This document shows, piece after piece, positions 36,435 to 44,949 of a stretch of DNA of 64,000 bases. Position 1 is the first letter of the stretch. Each line of letters begins with the position of its first letter. Origin of the DNA: Hyphomonadaceae bacterium BRH_c29 (GTDB taxonomy: Bacteria; Pseudomonadota; Alphaproteobacteria; Caulobacterales; Hyphomonadaceae); contig LADW01000068.1 of the NCBI GenBank assembly GCA_000961695.1, positions 1-64,000 of the forward strand, written 5' to 3'. The position numbers and the translations under genes are program-made. Below the pieces are notes generated by a model that was not told where the DNA came from, ran no database searches, and saw nothing but the letters and a program-made list of their open reading frames with translations.

Positions 36435-37784
36435 CTATTCGTCGTCTTCCTTCAGCAGCTCCTCGCGGGAGACCGTCGTGTCGGTCACTTGGGCCTCGCC
36501 GAGGATGTAATCGACGACCTTGTCCTCATAGATCGGGGCGCGCAGCTGGGCCATCGCACCGGCGTTCTTCTGGAAGAACTCGATCACTTCGCGTTCCTGG
36601 CCCGGATACTGACGAGCTTCGCGGATCAGGGCCTGCTGGACCTCCTGCTCGGTGATGCGCACGTCATTAACGCGGCCGATCTCTGCCAGGACGAGGCCGA
36701 GGCGCACGCGGCGCTCAGCGATGTCGTGATATTCTTTTTTCAGGTCTTCTTCCGGCTTGTCCTTGTCGTCATCCGTGAGGCGGCCGGCATCCATTTCCTG
36801 CTGCAGCTGGCCCCAGATCTGCTGGAACTCTGCTTCCACCATATTCGGCGGCAGGTCGAAGCTGTGCGCTTCGTCCAGACGGTCGAGCAGGTCACGCTTC
36901 GCTTTGTTGCGTGATGCCTGGCTGAGTTCGCCCTTAAGCTGCTCGCTGATCAGACCCTTGAGCTGTTCGAGAGATTCGAGGCCAAGGCCCTTGGCGAACT
37001 CGTCGTCGATCTCGGCAACCTTCGGCGCGCGCACTTCGTGCACCTTGGTTTCGAACACGGCAGCTTTGCCGGCGAGGTCAGCGGACGGGTAATCTTCCGG
37101 GAAGCTGACTTCCAGGTTCTTCTCTTCACCGGTTTTCACGCCGACGAGCTGTTCTTCAAAGCCCGGGATGAAACGGTTGGAGCCCAGCACGATGGTCTGC
37201 TGTTCAGCCGAACCGCCGTCAAAGGCCTCGCCGTCAATCTTGCCGACAAAGTCGATCACGACTGCGTCGCCGTCTTTTGCCTTCGCAGTTTTCGCGCGCG
37301 GCTCGTACTGTTTGTTCTGCTCGGCGAGGTTCTTGAGCGCCTCGTCGACCTGCTCGTCAGCCACTTCGGCGACCGGGCGGGTGACTTTCAGCGTCTTCAC
37401 GTCAACCGGGGTGAACTCCGGCATCACGTCGACATGCATGTGATAAGCAAGGTCAGCCTCGCCTTTCACGACGTCTTCCATATCCCCGTCCACGTGGACA
37501 TTGGGCTGGCCCGCCGGGCGCAGTTCTGCGTCTTCCAAGGCCTTCTGGTTGGTCTCGTTGACCAGTTTGTCGATGATCTCGCCCATCAGGTCGCGGCCGA
37601 ACATCTTGCGGACGTGCGCGGCAGGCACTTTGCCGGGGCGGAAGCCCTTGAGGTTCATATTCGGGCGGATTTCCTCGATGCGGGCGTCGAGTTTCGACTG
37701 CAGCTCGCTCGCAGGCACCTTCACTTCGAAGGTACGGCTGAGCCCTTCTGCCTTCGTCTGGGTCACTTCCATCGGTTCATTCAT
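36435..37784 (-). CDS. tig: Trigger factor (ribosome-bound chaperone)
   Basis: Peptidyl-prolyl isomerase/chaperone that meets nascent chains at the ribosome exit, 449 residues. The ribosome-binding signature is in the N-terminal domain (RPNMNLKGFRPGKVPAAHVRKMFG). The PPIase domain is at about 150-240 (AKDGDAVVIDFVGKIDGEAFDGGSAE, LEVSFPEDYPSADLAGKAAVF). The C-terminal helical arms follow. The acidic tail and length are normal. A hairpin terminator follows. No clp gene is next to it in this window. Confidence 0.96.
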   Translation of the reverse strand: MNEPMEVTQTKAEGLSRTFEVKVPASELQSKLDARIEEIRPNMNLKGFRPGKVPAAHVRKMFGRDLMGEIIDKLVNETNQKALEDAELRPAGQPNVHVDGDMEDVVKGEADLAYHMHVDVMPEFTPVDVKTLKVTRPVAEVADEQVDEALKNLAEQNKQYEPRAKTAKAKDGDAVVIDFVGKIDGEAFDGGSAEQQTIVLGSNRFIPGFEEQLVGVKTGEEKNLEVSFPEDYPSADLAGKAAVFETKVHEVRAPKVAEIDDEFAKGLGLESLEQLKGLISEQLKGELSQASRNKAKRDLLDRLDEAHSFDLPPNMVEAEFQQIWGQLQQEMDAGRLTDDDKDKPEEDLKKEYHDIAERRVRLGLVLAEIGRVNDVRITEQEVQQALIREARQYPGQEREVIEFFQKNAGAMAQLRAPIYEDKVVDYILGEAQVTDTTVSREELLKEDDE

Positions 37785-38027
37785 CCGTTCTGGCGATCAC
37801 GGCCGGCATTGCCCTTCAGGCAGCCTGCTGATCTGTGTCTGAAGGGGCGGCTTATGTCATACGGCAAACGCCCTGTCCACGCGGGTTCTGCGGGATTTTC
37901 AGTGGGGCCGGAGGGGCCATTGTGACGGGCCGCGCAGGGTCTGTTGGACAAAGCGATCCTAACTCTCCCGGCTGGCATACCAGACGTCGTTCAGGCTGGA
38001 AGAACCAAGACGCCCCTTCCGCGGCAA

Positions 38028-38249
38028 TCACTTCGCTCCGGACATCAGATGCATCTTGCAGGAAAGGCCTCCGAATTCCCGTCTAACGTATGGCTTGTAA
38101 GGCGCAAACTCCTGGAAAGACTTGAACGACTTGAATGGTTCGAATTTCGTTGATTGCATCGCGTCGGCCGTCGCGCAGGCCACATAGCCGTCGTTGTTCA
38201 CGATAACGTCCTGATCGAACCAGCCCAGATGCGTACCGGAGCGGGACAT
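38028..38249 (-). pseudogene. Remnant of a small beta-flower-type repeat protein
   Basis: A 73-codon minus-strand frame reading THLGWFDQDVIVNNDGYV and then FEPFKSFKSFQEFAPYKPY. The pattern (HLGWF, short beta turn, then a tail of regular P/F-K repeats) is that of the C-terminal part of 4-fold beta-flower proteins. Their normal N-terminal repeats are missing, and no ribosome site precedes the first Met. I read it as a truncated remnant, possibly cut by the rearrangement that brought in the IS3 fragment. It could still be a short functional gene. Confidence 0.35.
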
Positions 38250-38311
38250 AATAAGTTCATTCGATCGCGAGGCGGCTGGCTCTCGCTTGCACTTCGAGCA
38301 TTCGGCCGTTC

Positions 38312-38350
38312 AAATCGATCCACTGTATCGATTTGTGCCGCGCAGCGGCA
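38312..38350. repeat. Two adjacent inverted repeats
   Basis: AAATCGAT and ATCGATTT (8-bp arms, 7-base loop, 38312-38334), followed at once by TGCCGC/GCGGCA (6-bp arms, 3-base loop, 38336-38350). There is no T-run, so they are not a clear terminator. Confidence 0.5.
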
Positions 38351-38433
38351 CCTCGGTCGAATGGTGCGGATGACGCACCCCAATTTTAACTTAATCCTTT
38401 AATTACAAGCTTCTATGAAATTTCAACAACCGT

Positions 38434-38467
38434 TTTGTAGCACATTTTGTGCGCAATTTGTAGCACA
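38434..38467. repeat. Duplicated 11-mer TTTGTAGCACA
   Basis: Two exact copies (38434-38444, 38457-38467) 23 bases apart, about two helical turns. The first overlaps a small GCACA/TGTGC palindrome. They lie 146-179 bases upstream of the IS3 orfA start and could be protein-binding sites or traces of the element end. Confidence 0.45.
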
Positions 38468-38612
38468 AATGGTGCGGCCAAAGATCAATCGGATATGCAC
38501 TATTTATAGAAGGAAACCCGCTCAACTGTTCCCCGTCAGCGACCATGAGACAGATCGGGCAAATTGCTTAAGGAGGATTTCTGGCACATCGTAGCCCATC
38601 AAGGGGACGAAG

Positions 38613-38984
38613 ATGAGACAGAAATCCGGGCCGGACGGATCGGCCGAACGACATGTAAAAGAAATCCGCCGGAAGACCCGGCGCAAGTTCTCGGCTGAAG
38701 AGAAGATCCGGATTGTCCTTGAAGGCCTTCGCGGCGAGTACTCGATCGCCGAGCTGTGCCGGCGCGAGGGGATCGCGCAGGGCCTGTACTACACCTGGTC
38801 GAAGGAGTTCCTGGAAGCCGGCAAGCGGCGGCTCTCCGGCGATACCGAGCGCCAGGCGGCGTCCGGCGAGGTGAGCGGCCTGAAGCGTGAGATGCGCGAT
38901 CTGAAGGAGGTCGTGGCCGACCTGACGCTGGAAAACCGCATCCTCAAAAAAAGCGTGACCGGGGATGGGGAGTCCGAAGAATGA
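38613..38984 (+). CDS. IS3-family transposase OrfA
   Basis: A 123-residue first frame of an IS3-family element: basic N-terminus, helix-turn-helix (KFSAEEKIRIVLEGLRGEYSIAELCRREGIAQGLYYTWSKEFLEAGKRRL), then a leucine-zipper-like helix (VSGLKREMRDLKEVVADLTLENRILKKS). It recognises element ends and partners with OrfB. It overlaps the orfB remnant by four bases (ATGA-type). The downstream half of the element is missing, so it is probably immobile. Confidence 0.9.
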   Translation: MRQKSGPDGSAERHVKEIRRKTRRKFSAEEKIRIVLEGLRGEYSIAELCRREGIAQGLYYTWSKEFLEAGKRRLSGDTERQAASGEVSGLKREMRDLKEVVADLTLENRILKKSVTGDGESEE

Positions 38985-39085
38985 GATACCCCGCCTCCGA
39001 GAAACTGGAGATCATCCGGCTGGTCGAGAACTCGCACCAGCCCGTGAAGAAGACGCTCGATCAGATCGGCGTGTCGCGCCAGGCG
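38981..39085 (+). pseudogene. IS3-family OrfB, truncated after about 34 codons
   Basis: The frame starts MRYPASEKLEIIRLVENSHQ and continues to LDQIGVSR, the N-terminal end of an IS3 OrfB. Similarity stops near 39085. The usual continuation (an A-T-F-Y-x-W-type segment and the DDE catalytic core) is absent, and unrelated DNA leading to the next gene follows. The break marks a deletion or insertion boundary. Confidence 0.8.
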
Positions 39086-39140
39086 CGAATGTCATTGCCT
39101 TGCTCGCCCCGAAGTCCCACCCAACCTTGGGGAGCGACGC

Positions 39141-42100
39141 ATGTTAGACCAACACACGCTGGAAGATGCTATCAGGACCGGCACCAAGTTGAGTGGCGCC
39201 AAGTACCTTGTCCCGGGGATCGCGCCGCCGGCATGGTACCACGACCCGCACGATCCCGCGTCGCCTCCTGGGAACGGCGACAGTTCGCTACCGCCCTTCC
39301 TGCTCGCCTTCTTCCAGCAAGAAGGCAGCGACGATGCTGCGAGCGCCTTGCTCGGGTTCGAACTATTGAGCCTCGCTGTCCGGCACCATTTCTTGGTAGG
39401 GCATGGCGAACGGCAGGAGACGATGCTCCACCGGAAGACTTGGGGGACTTTCGACGGGAAGAACACCTGCAAGGCCAGTGACCTCGCCAACGCGCTGCGC
39501 AAGGTCGCGAACGAAATCGCTTCCTCCGGTTCCCTCACCGGGACGCCTTCAAGGATTCCAGGATTGAAGCTGGTCGGGATCCGCATCGAAGGCGACCTGG
39601 ACCTCTCCAAGCTCGACCTGCCTTTCTCGGTCCGCCTTGTTGGGTGCTGGATCGACGGGGCCTTGCTCATGGACCGGACCAAGTTGGTTACCCTGGACCT
39701 GTCCGGGTCTGTCATATCGTTTGGTGCCAGCTGCAACTTCATGGAAGCAAAAGGCGCCCTACGCATCCGGCGCACCGTGCTCGGCGGGCCACTGGACCTC
39801 GGAGGCGCAACGATCCATGCAACCCTTGATGCCTCTGACTGTATTATCGTCCCAAAATTCCTGCCGCCATCAAGTGTCGCCTTCGTGGGGGACCGAAACG
39901 CCCTGAACCTTTCCCAAGCAAGGATTGACAAGGAGGCGAGGCTAAACAGGGTACGGATTTATGGCGGCTTGAATCTCCGCAGCACGAACATAGGCGGGGC
40001 ATTTTTCCTTGATGATGCGATTGTGTATTCCCCGATCGCCCTCGTGGAACTCATCGTCTTTGAAGAAAAAGGGTTGCGCCCTCCATCCGGCCCCCAGGTT
40101 ACAGGTAGCGCGCCGTCCCAAGCAACCGGCAAGCCAGGCCAGTCCGGGCCAGGCAACCAGGACCCCAGTAGCGAAGCCCTCGGGAAACAGCAACAATATG
40201 CAGCCGCGTGGAATGAATGGGAAGCCTGCAAGGACAAGGAGGCTTCCATCGTGTGGCTCTTGCGAGGCCGCGATCCCGCACCCTATGCGTTGGAAGGGCT
40301 TGAACTCGAGCGCCTAGATGGCCTTGCAGCGTGGAGGGCGTCGATCGCAACACCAACCCACGGCAATCATGCCTTGTTGAAATTGGTCAAGGAACATCCG
40401 GCATCGGCCTATTCAGCATTGAGAGGGTCAGGGTGCCACGTGAGCGGTGTTTGGTTCGCCCGCTCGTCGCTCTTTCTCGGGAGTGTCGTCTTGAAGAGCG
40501 CGACGATCGGTGACCGGGTCACGATGAATGGAAGCTGGTTCAGGCGCCATTCCATCGGCAAGCTGATTGAATTGTCGGGCATGAGCACGACAGACAAGGC
40601 GCTCGACCAATTCCTCCACAGCATGCAGCGCGCCCTCACCGAGGCTGGCCATGTGGATCCTGTGGACAGGCCAGGACTCGCCTTGGACCTGAGGGATTCC
40701 GAAATCAATGGAACCATAGACTTTCGCAAGGATTTCCGCGAGCTCCAGGACCCTCGACGCAAGGCCAACCCTTGGCGTGAGAAACTCATTGCCCCGCTCG
40801 TCAAGGTATTACTCGACGGCGACAGTGATGCCCTCAAGGCGGTAGCCCTGTTCAACCCCGTCCAAGAGGACATTTTCAAGTACTGGAGCCGGACCCGTAT
40901 CGTTGACCCGGACGGCGCCCAGGCACAACACGGAGCCGATCCAGGCCAAAAAGAACTCCTCACGCGCGCAGCATCATTTTCCGAAAGCATGGATCCGGGG
41001 AATTTCAAGTACCTCAGGGATATCGGCTACCTAGAACTCAAGAAGCAATCGGAACTGAGGCAAAGCCCCGGAGGCCCTTGGACAACCTGGCGATTGCAAA
41101 TAATGCAATCGCTCGACCGGCCGCCAGCACGGCCCGCCAGCTACATCGACTCCCCCGAGCAGGTTGCGCTCGTCGGACAACTCCTGCCCAAGCTAGGAAA
41201 AGACACAGCGAGCATTGGCCGTCTCGCCTCCACCATCATTTCAGGCGAGATGGACATGTCCGGCGCCAAGGTCGGGGGGGGAATCCGGGCGAGGTTCGCC
41301 ATCATGAATGTTTCGGGCGGGCGCCAGCACGACCGGGAGTTCAAGTTGGTAAACGCCACGGTCGCCGGCAACCTGGACCTGAGGAACACTGTCGGCTTTT
41401 GCAACATCGACGCCAAGCAACTCACCCTCGGCGGAAGCGTCCGCCTCACCGAGGACGCCTCGGACGACCCCTTCATTGGCCGGACACGCCCCCAGCGAGA
41501 GCGAGCAAGCTTGGTGTTCTTGGCCCCGGGCAGCTTTGTCCCACGCCAAGCCACTAACAACCTCGAACACAAGTGGATCACACGCCACAGGTTCCAAGGA
41601 GCCACCATCGGGGGGGACGCCTATATGCTGTTTGACGACCAGCTCGGGCCATCCTTGGACTTCAGGTCCGCGACGATTGGAGGCCGCTTGTCTATCTTGC
41701 CAGCCCTTGGCGGCGTCGAACTGACAAGCCGTGAATATGCAGGCGAACGAACGGAAGACAGGAAACACCGTCATTTCACGCCCGATCCGGGAACGCTGCC
41801 CGCCTGGGCATCCTGGCTCGCACGCGTGGCATGGCCCTTCCCAGGACAGCTGCGGCGCCTCCCCCTTCGCTTGGCCTCGGCACTCGGACTGGCTATCTCG
41901 CCATCCGCGCAAGCAGGCCAGCACCCAGCCTCCAAGCCGGCCAGCAGGTCCATGCCCAGCCGCTACTGGTTGGAGCGGATGGAAGGAACACTTGCCCGGG
42001 CGTCCTTGGAACCTCCAGCGCCTTACGCCAAGCCTCGCCGGCGAGACCGCTCAGCCCCCGGACGTTTCCCGTCCGTCGATTTGAGGTCTGCCGCTTCGAG

Positions 42101-43169
42101 CAGTTTCGAACACCCCCCATCGGCCTGGCCGGTACAAGACCATCTTCGCGTCGAGGGCTTCACCTATAAGTCAACCGCGCAACTCGGCCCACTCGTGCCT
42201 GCCAGGAGGATACTGCTCGACATGGTCGCCGACCGGTCAAGAAACAGCTTTAACCTCAGCATTTGGGCCTTCTTGGCGGCCATCCTGTCTTTTGTCGCAC
42301 TTCTCAACTTGGATTGGTTGGAGCAGCTCATGCAGGCTGCCGGGCCTGTGAACAGTTTCTTGGTTGTCGTGACGTTCCTGCCCTGGTTCGCGCTCCTGCT
42401 CGTGAGCAGCGTCACGCAACCACCGGCCAACAGGTCTGTGATCCGCGCAACCGATTGGCTCATGCTCCAGCGTAGGAGGCTTAACACTGGCCGGCAGAAC
42501 GCCACGCTCTATCCGTTCCAACCCTTCATACACGCGGCCGAATCCCTTCGGGTGGCCGGTCGTATCCGCGCGGCCAATACTGTAGAATTGGAGCGCCTTC
42601 GCCTTCGCCGGAAAATGCTATCCCGGCGACGTGACTTGCCCTTGATCGCCGCGCTCAAGGCTGCCGACCTTGCCATGGAGTACGGCTACCGGCCGATGAG
42701 GTTGGTCATGCTGTTGTGGATCTTGGTCATTTTCGGCTCGCTGGTCGCGACAACGGCTGGAAAACGGGGAGGCGTCTCGAGGCAACTGCCCGCCTGTGTC
42801 AGCATGGGCCCAGCGCATGTGTTCAAGGCAGCCCCTCCTTGCGAGAATACGGATTTTGTTGTCGCAGCGCCGGAGTTCAGCCCCTTCTTGTATTCCATCG
42901 ATGCATCGCTGCCCTTGGTTGACCTCGGGCAAGAAAAACACTGGACGGTTACGACGAACGGCTTGGCGCCCGTAAAGGGCGACATCTTGGAATGGATGGG
43001 CCAGGCGGCCCTTGGCCGTTGGCTCCTTGCAAGGCTCACCCCCATTTGGCAATGGTTCGGGCCTTGGTACTTTGGCCTTGCCCGCCTCGTCGGGTGGGCA
43101 CTGACTGCCATTGTCTCTGTCGCGATCGTGGCGCGCCTCGAAGCCTTGATTGCCCGCAACGAAGCATAG
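39141..43169 (+). CDS. Large beta-helix-like protein with C-terminal membrane domain
   Basis: A 1342-residue protein I cannot name by function. Blocks of short, regularly spaced repeats recur at about 135-290, 430-470 and 700-830 (IEGDLDLSKLDLPFSVRLVG, GALRIRRTVLGGPLDLGGAT, GLNLRSTNIGGAFFLDDA, VAGNLDLRNTVGFCNIDAKQ). This is a quasi-pentapeptide pattern typical of right-handed beta-helices. The last 300 residues carry about four membrane helices (FLAAILSFVALLNL, SFLVVVTFLPWFALLLV, LVMLLWILVIFGSLVA, LVGWALTAIVSVAIVARL). Between the last two is FLYSIDASLPLVDLGQEKHW, a motif I associate with uncharacterised membrane proteins. There is no signal peptide. It sits beside a truncated IS3 element and uses AGG, TTG and GGG codons more than the core genes, suggesting transfer. 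Confidence 0.7.
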   Translation: MLDQHTLEDAIRTGTKLSGAKYLVPGIAPPAWYHDPHDPASPPGNGDSSLPPFLLAFFQQEGSDDAASALLGFELLSLAVRHHFLVGHGERQETMLHRKTWGTFDGKNTCKASDLANALRKVANEIASSGSLTGTPSRIPGLKLVGIRIEGDLDLSKLDLPFSVRLVGCWIDGALLMDRTKLVTLDLSGSVISFGASCNFMEAKGALRIRRTVLGGPLDLGGATIHATLDASDCIIVPKFLPPSSVAFVGDRNALNLSQARIDKEARLNRVRIYGGLNLRSTNIGGAFFLDDAIVYSPIALVELIVFEEKGLRPPSGPQVTGSAPSQATGKPGQSGPGNQDPSSEALGKQQQYAAAWNEWEACKDKEASIVWLLRGRDPAPYALEGLELERLDGLAAWRASIATPTHGNHALLKLVKEHPASAYSALRGSGCHVSGVWFARSSLFLGSVVLKSATIGDRVTMNGSWFRRHSIGKLIELSGMSTTDKALDQFLHSMQRALTEAGHVDPVDRPGLALDLRDSEINGTIDFRKDFRELQDPRRKANPWREKLIAPLVKVLLDGDSDALKAVALFNPVQEDIFKYWSRTRIVDPDGAQAQHGADPGQKELLTRAASFSESMDPGNFKYLRDIGYLELKKQSELRQSPGGPWTTWRLQIMQSLDRPPARPASYIDSPEQVALVGQLLPKLGKDTASIGRLASTIISGEMDMSGAKVGGGIRARFAIMNVSGGRQHDREFKLVNATVAGNLDLRNTVGFCNIDAKQLTLGGSVRLTEDASDDPFIGRTRPQRERASLVFLAPGSFVPRQATNNLEHKWITRHRFQGATIGGDAYMLFDDQLGPSLDFRSATIGGRLSILPALGGVELTSREYAGERTEDRKHRHFTPDPGTLPAWASWLARVAWPFPGQLRRLPLRLASALGLAISPSAQAGQHPASKPASRSMPSRYWLERMEGTLARASLEPPAPYAKPRRRDRSAPGRFPSVDLRSAASSSFEHPPSAWPVQDHLRVEGFTYKSTAQLGPLVPARRILLDMVADRSRNSFNLSIWAFLAAILSFVALLNLDWLEQLMQAAGPVNSFLVVVTFLPWFALLLVSSVTQPPANRSVIRATDWLMLQRRRLNTGRQNATLYPFQPFIHAAESLRVAGRIRAANTVELERLRLRRKMLSRRRDLPLIAALKAADLAMEYGYRPMRLVMLLWILVIFGSLVATTAGKRGGVSRQLPACVSMGPAHVFKAAPPCENTDFVVAAPEFSPFLYSIDASLPLVDLGQEKHWTVTTNGLAPVKGDILEWMGQAALGRWLLARLTPIWQWFGPWYFGLARLVGWALTAIVSVAIVARLEALIARNEA

Positions 43170-43197
43170 GCCTTCCGGGACAGGCTGGTCCAAGAGG

Positions 43198-44226
43198 CTA
43201 GGGACACGAGGCAGGCCGCCCCTTGGCGCCGGGGCCAAGCAGGTCATAGGCATCCGCGAGGCCCAGCCCCGGCCAAGGTTTCGGCCATACGACCGGATAA
43301 TCTGCAGAAAACAGGCGGTCTCCATCTTCCAAGTCCCGCGAAACACCGACTTGCTGGATTGCGCCTGCACGGTCGAGGTAGCGGACCTCGTCCCCGCAAT
43401 AGCGGAATGAGACGGCCCGGCGCCATTGGTCGGACCGGTTTCCGCCGGCCCCATGGACGGTCTTTACATGATGGATGATGACATCGCCTGGCTGGACATC
43501 AAAAGAGACAATGTCGAAATTGCCTGGGTTCGCTTCGATGTCCGGGCAACGGTTTTCCGGCGAAGACCGGATCGGGGTCTGGGACACAAACACATTCGGC
43601 GCATAGGTCTCGCCCCATTTATGAGAGCCGCGGACATATTGCATCACACCGCTTTCCAGTGTGGCCGGGTCGAGCGGGATCCAGACGATGACACACTGAT
43701 CGCCTTCGATCTGAAAATAGGCAAGATCCTGATGGAAGGCGGTCTTCTGGCGGGTATGCGGCGCCTTCACGAAGGTCGTGTCCTCCCAGAAATTGAGATA
43801 CCGGGATCCAAGCAGGTTTGCGACGAGTCCGGGTAGCTGTGAATCGAAGGCGACTTCCCGCACGCCCCGATCGGATTTCCAGGCGGCCACGTCATAGAAG
43901 AACAGTCCGGTCTCGGACGATGCATCCTCCTCCAGCAGCGGGCGCGCAGCCTCGTCGCTGCGGACAATCTCCTTCATCATCTTCATGTCGAACCGCTCGG
44001 CTGCGCCGGTATCGACCGGGCGTTCCGGGTCCCAGACCTGACGGGCGAGTTCCTCAAAATCATAACCGGTCTTCGATGTCCTGAGGCCCTCCATCTGACG
44101 CGCAACAGCGTTCCTGAGATGGTCCAACTCCCTGCTCGTCAGGACATGTCTCAGGCAGACGACACCGTCGGTCTCGAACGCCTCGCGTGCCTCTGGCGTC
44201 AGGTGCTTCAGTCGATCCTGGATCAT
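43198..44226 (-). CDS. PhyH-family Fe(II)/2-oxoglutarate dioxygenase
   Basis: A 342-residue phytanoyl-CoA dioxygenase-like protein. The iron facial triad is His165-x-Asp167 in TAFHQDLAYF and His258 in HHVKTVHGAGG, and an Arg about 12 residues on in QWRRAVSFRY is placed to bind 2-oxoglutarate. Such enzymes hydroxylate fatty acyl or small-molecule substrates. Its ATG at 44226 overlaps the luxI stop codon (ATGA) with GGGAGG just upstream, so it is translated with the AHL synthase. A substrate related to the acyl-homoserine lactone or its acyl donor is a reasonable inference. An in-frame extension upstream only reads through luxI. Confidence 0.87.
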   Translation of the reverse strand: MIQDRLKHLTPEAREAFETDGVVCLRHVLTSRELDHLRNAVARQMEGLRTSKTGYDFEELARQVWDPERPVDTGAAERFDMKMMKEIVRSDEAARPLLEEDASSETGLFFYDVAAWKSDRGVREVAFDSQLPGLVANLLGSRYLNFWEDTTFVKAPHTRQKTAFHQDLAYFQIEGDQCVIVWIPLDPATLESGVMQYVRGSHKWGETYAPNVFVSQTPIRSSPENRCPDIEANPGNFDIVSFDVQPGDVIIHHVKTVHGAGGNRSDQWRRAVSFRYCGDEVRYLDRAGAIQQVGVSRDLEDGDRLFSADYPVVWPKPWPGLGLADAYDLLGPGAKGRPASCP

Positions 44227-44873
44227 GCGATCCTCCCGGCTGAAGCTTTGTATTTTGGCGCCATGTATTGGGCGACAATCGCTTCGGCATCGCGATAGCG
44301 ATCCATTTGGAGGTCGAGCGTTTCCTTGTCGATCTGGGAGACGGCCGGGATCCAGGCCCAATTATCGCCCTCGCGCTTTGGCAGGCCAAGCGGCTCGGTT
44401 TTCCAGACCCGCTGAACGAGGTTGTAGAACTTCTGATGTGTCAGCCAGCTGAGACGGGTAATGCCATTGTCGAGGCAGAAGACCGTCAGTCCGAGCCCCA
44501 ACCGGCAACGTATCCGAAAATCCTCCACCGGATCGGACATGAGAGACCGGTCGGTCACGAACCGCGAGCATTCCCAGACATCCCCAGCGACCGGGTAGGG
44601 CTGCAGGTCGCAATAGTCTGCAAACAGCTCACTCAGCATATGGGGACCGGTCGTCGGGTTCATGCGTGAGCTTGCGACAACCTCGCCATTGTCAGCCAGC
44701 ACGACGACGTAAATCGTCTCGTCGGTATCAAACTGATCCTTGTCATAGCCTTTCTGGATACCCGGGATGTCCCACCCCCATTCGTCCACGACAATGCGGT
44801 AGCGCATCCGGAACATCTCATCGAGCACGTCCCTATACGCCTCCCGGTTCCCGGCTGTGATGATCTTGAACAT
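44223..44873 (-). CDS. luxI: Acyl-homoserine-lactone synthase, LuxI family
   Basis: Makes an N-acyl homoserine lactone from S-adenosylmethionine and an acyl donor. The 216-residue protein has the family's conserved residues at canonical positions: Arg24 (FRMRYRIV), Trp34 (EWGWDIPG), Asp46/Asp49 (YDKDQFDTDE), Arg70 (ASSRMNP), Phe84 (SELF), and Glu101 and Arg104 (WECSRFVTD). Acyl length cannot be read from the sequence. luxR lies 76 bases upstream and phyH overlaps downstream. A 20-bp dyad about 60 bases upstream is a possible lux box. Confidence 0.93.
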   Translation of the reverse strand: MFKIITAGNREAYRDVLDEMFRMRYRIVVDEWGWDIPGIQKGYDKDQFDTDETIYVVVLADNGEVVASSRMNPTTGPHMLSELFADYCDLQPYPVAGDVWECSRFVTDRSLMSDPVEDFRIRCRLGLGLTVFCLDNGITRLSWLTHQKFYNLVQRVWKTEPLGLPKREGDNWAWIPAVSQIDKETLDLQMDRYRDAEAIVAQYMAPKYKASAGRIA

Positions 44874-44927
44874 GCACCCTGCTCCTGCAATTCAGGCGCA
44901 AGTCTCGTTCTGATGGACCTTCGGGTA

Positions 44928-44947
44928 ATGTCCCCTTTCGGGGACTT
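44928..44947. promoter_or_regulatory. 20-bp dyad between luxR and luxI
   Basis: ATGTCCCCTTTCGGGGACTT: perfect 6-bp arms GTCCCC/GGGGAC around TTTC, centred about 64 bases upstream of the luxI ATG and starting just after the luxR stop. Size and position suit a lux-box; it could instead be a hairpin ending the luxR transcript, but no T-run follows. Confidence 0.4.
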
Positions 44948-44949
44948 GA

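Larger units (their letters stand above)
37785..38612. other. Gene-poor junction between core chromosome and accessory region
   Basis: About 830 bases with no intact gene. The first part is the tig upstream region. The middle holds a minus-strand gene remnant (38028-38249). The last 220 bases become AT-rich and contain a pair of hairpins and a duplicated 11-mer. This is where the conserved core gene order stops. Confidence 0.6.

Noticed and set aside
38120-38150. GGTTCGAAT reminiscent of a tRNA T-loop
   Set aside because: No acceptor, D or anticodon stems can be folded around it; no tRNA or rRNA gene was found in the window.
38434-38467. Repeat pair as a CRISPR array
   Set aside because: Only two 11-base copies with a 12-base gap; no cas genes; too short for a CRISPR repeat.
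38981-39481. A 166-codon frame starting as IS3 OrfB
   Set aside because: Only the first 34 codons are OrfB; the rest reads out of frame through the start of the large membrane-protein gene.
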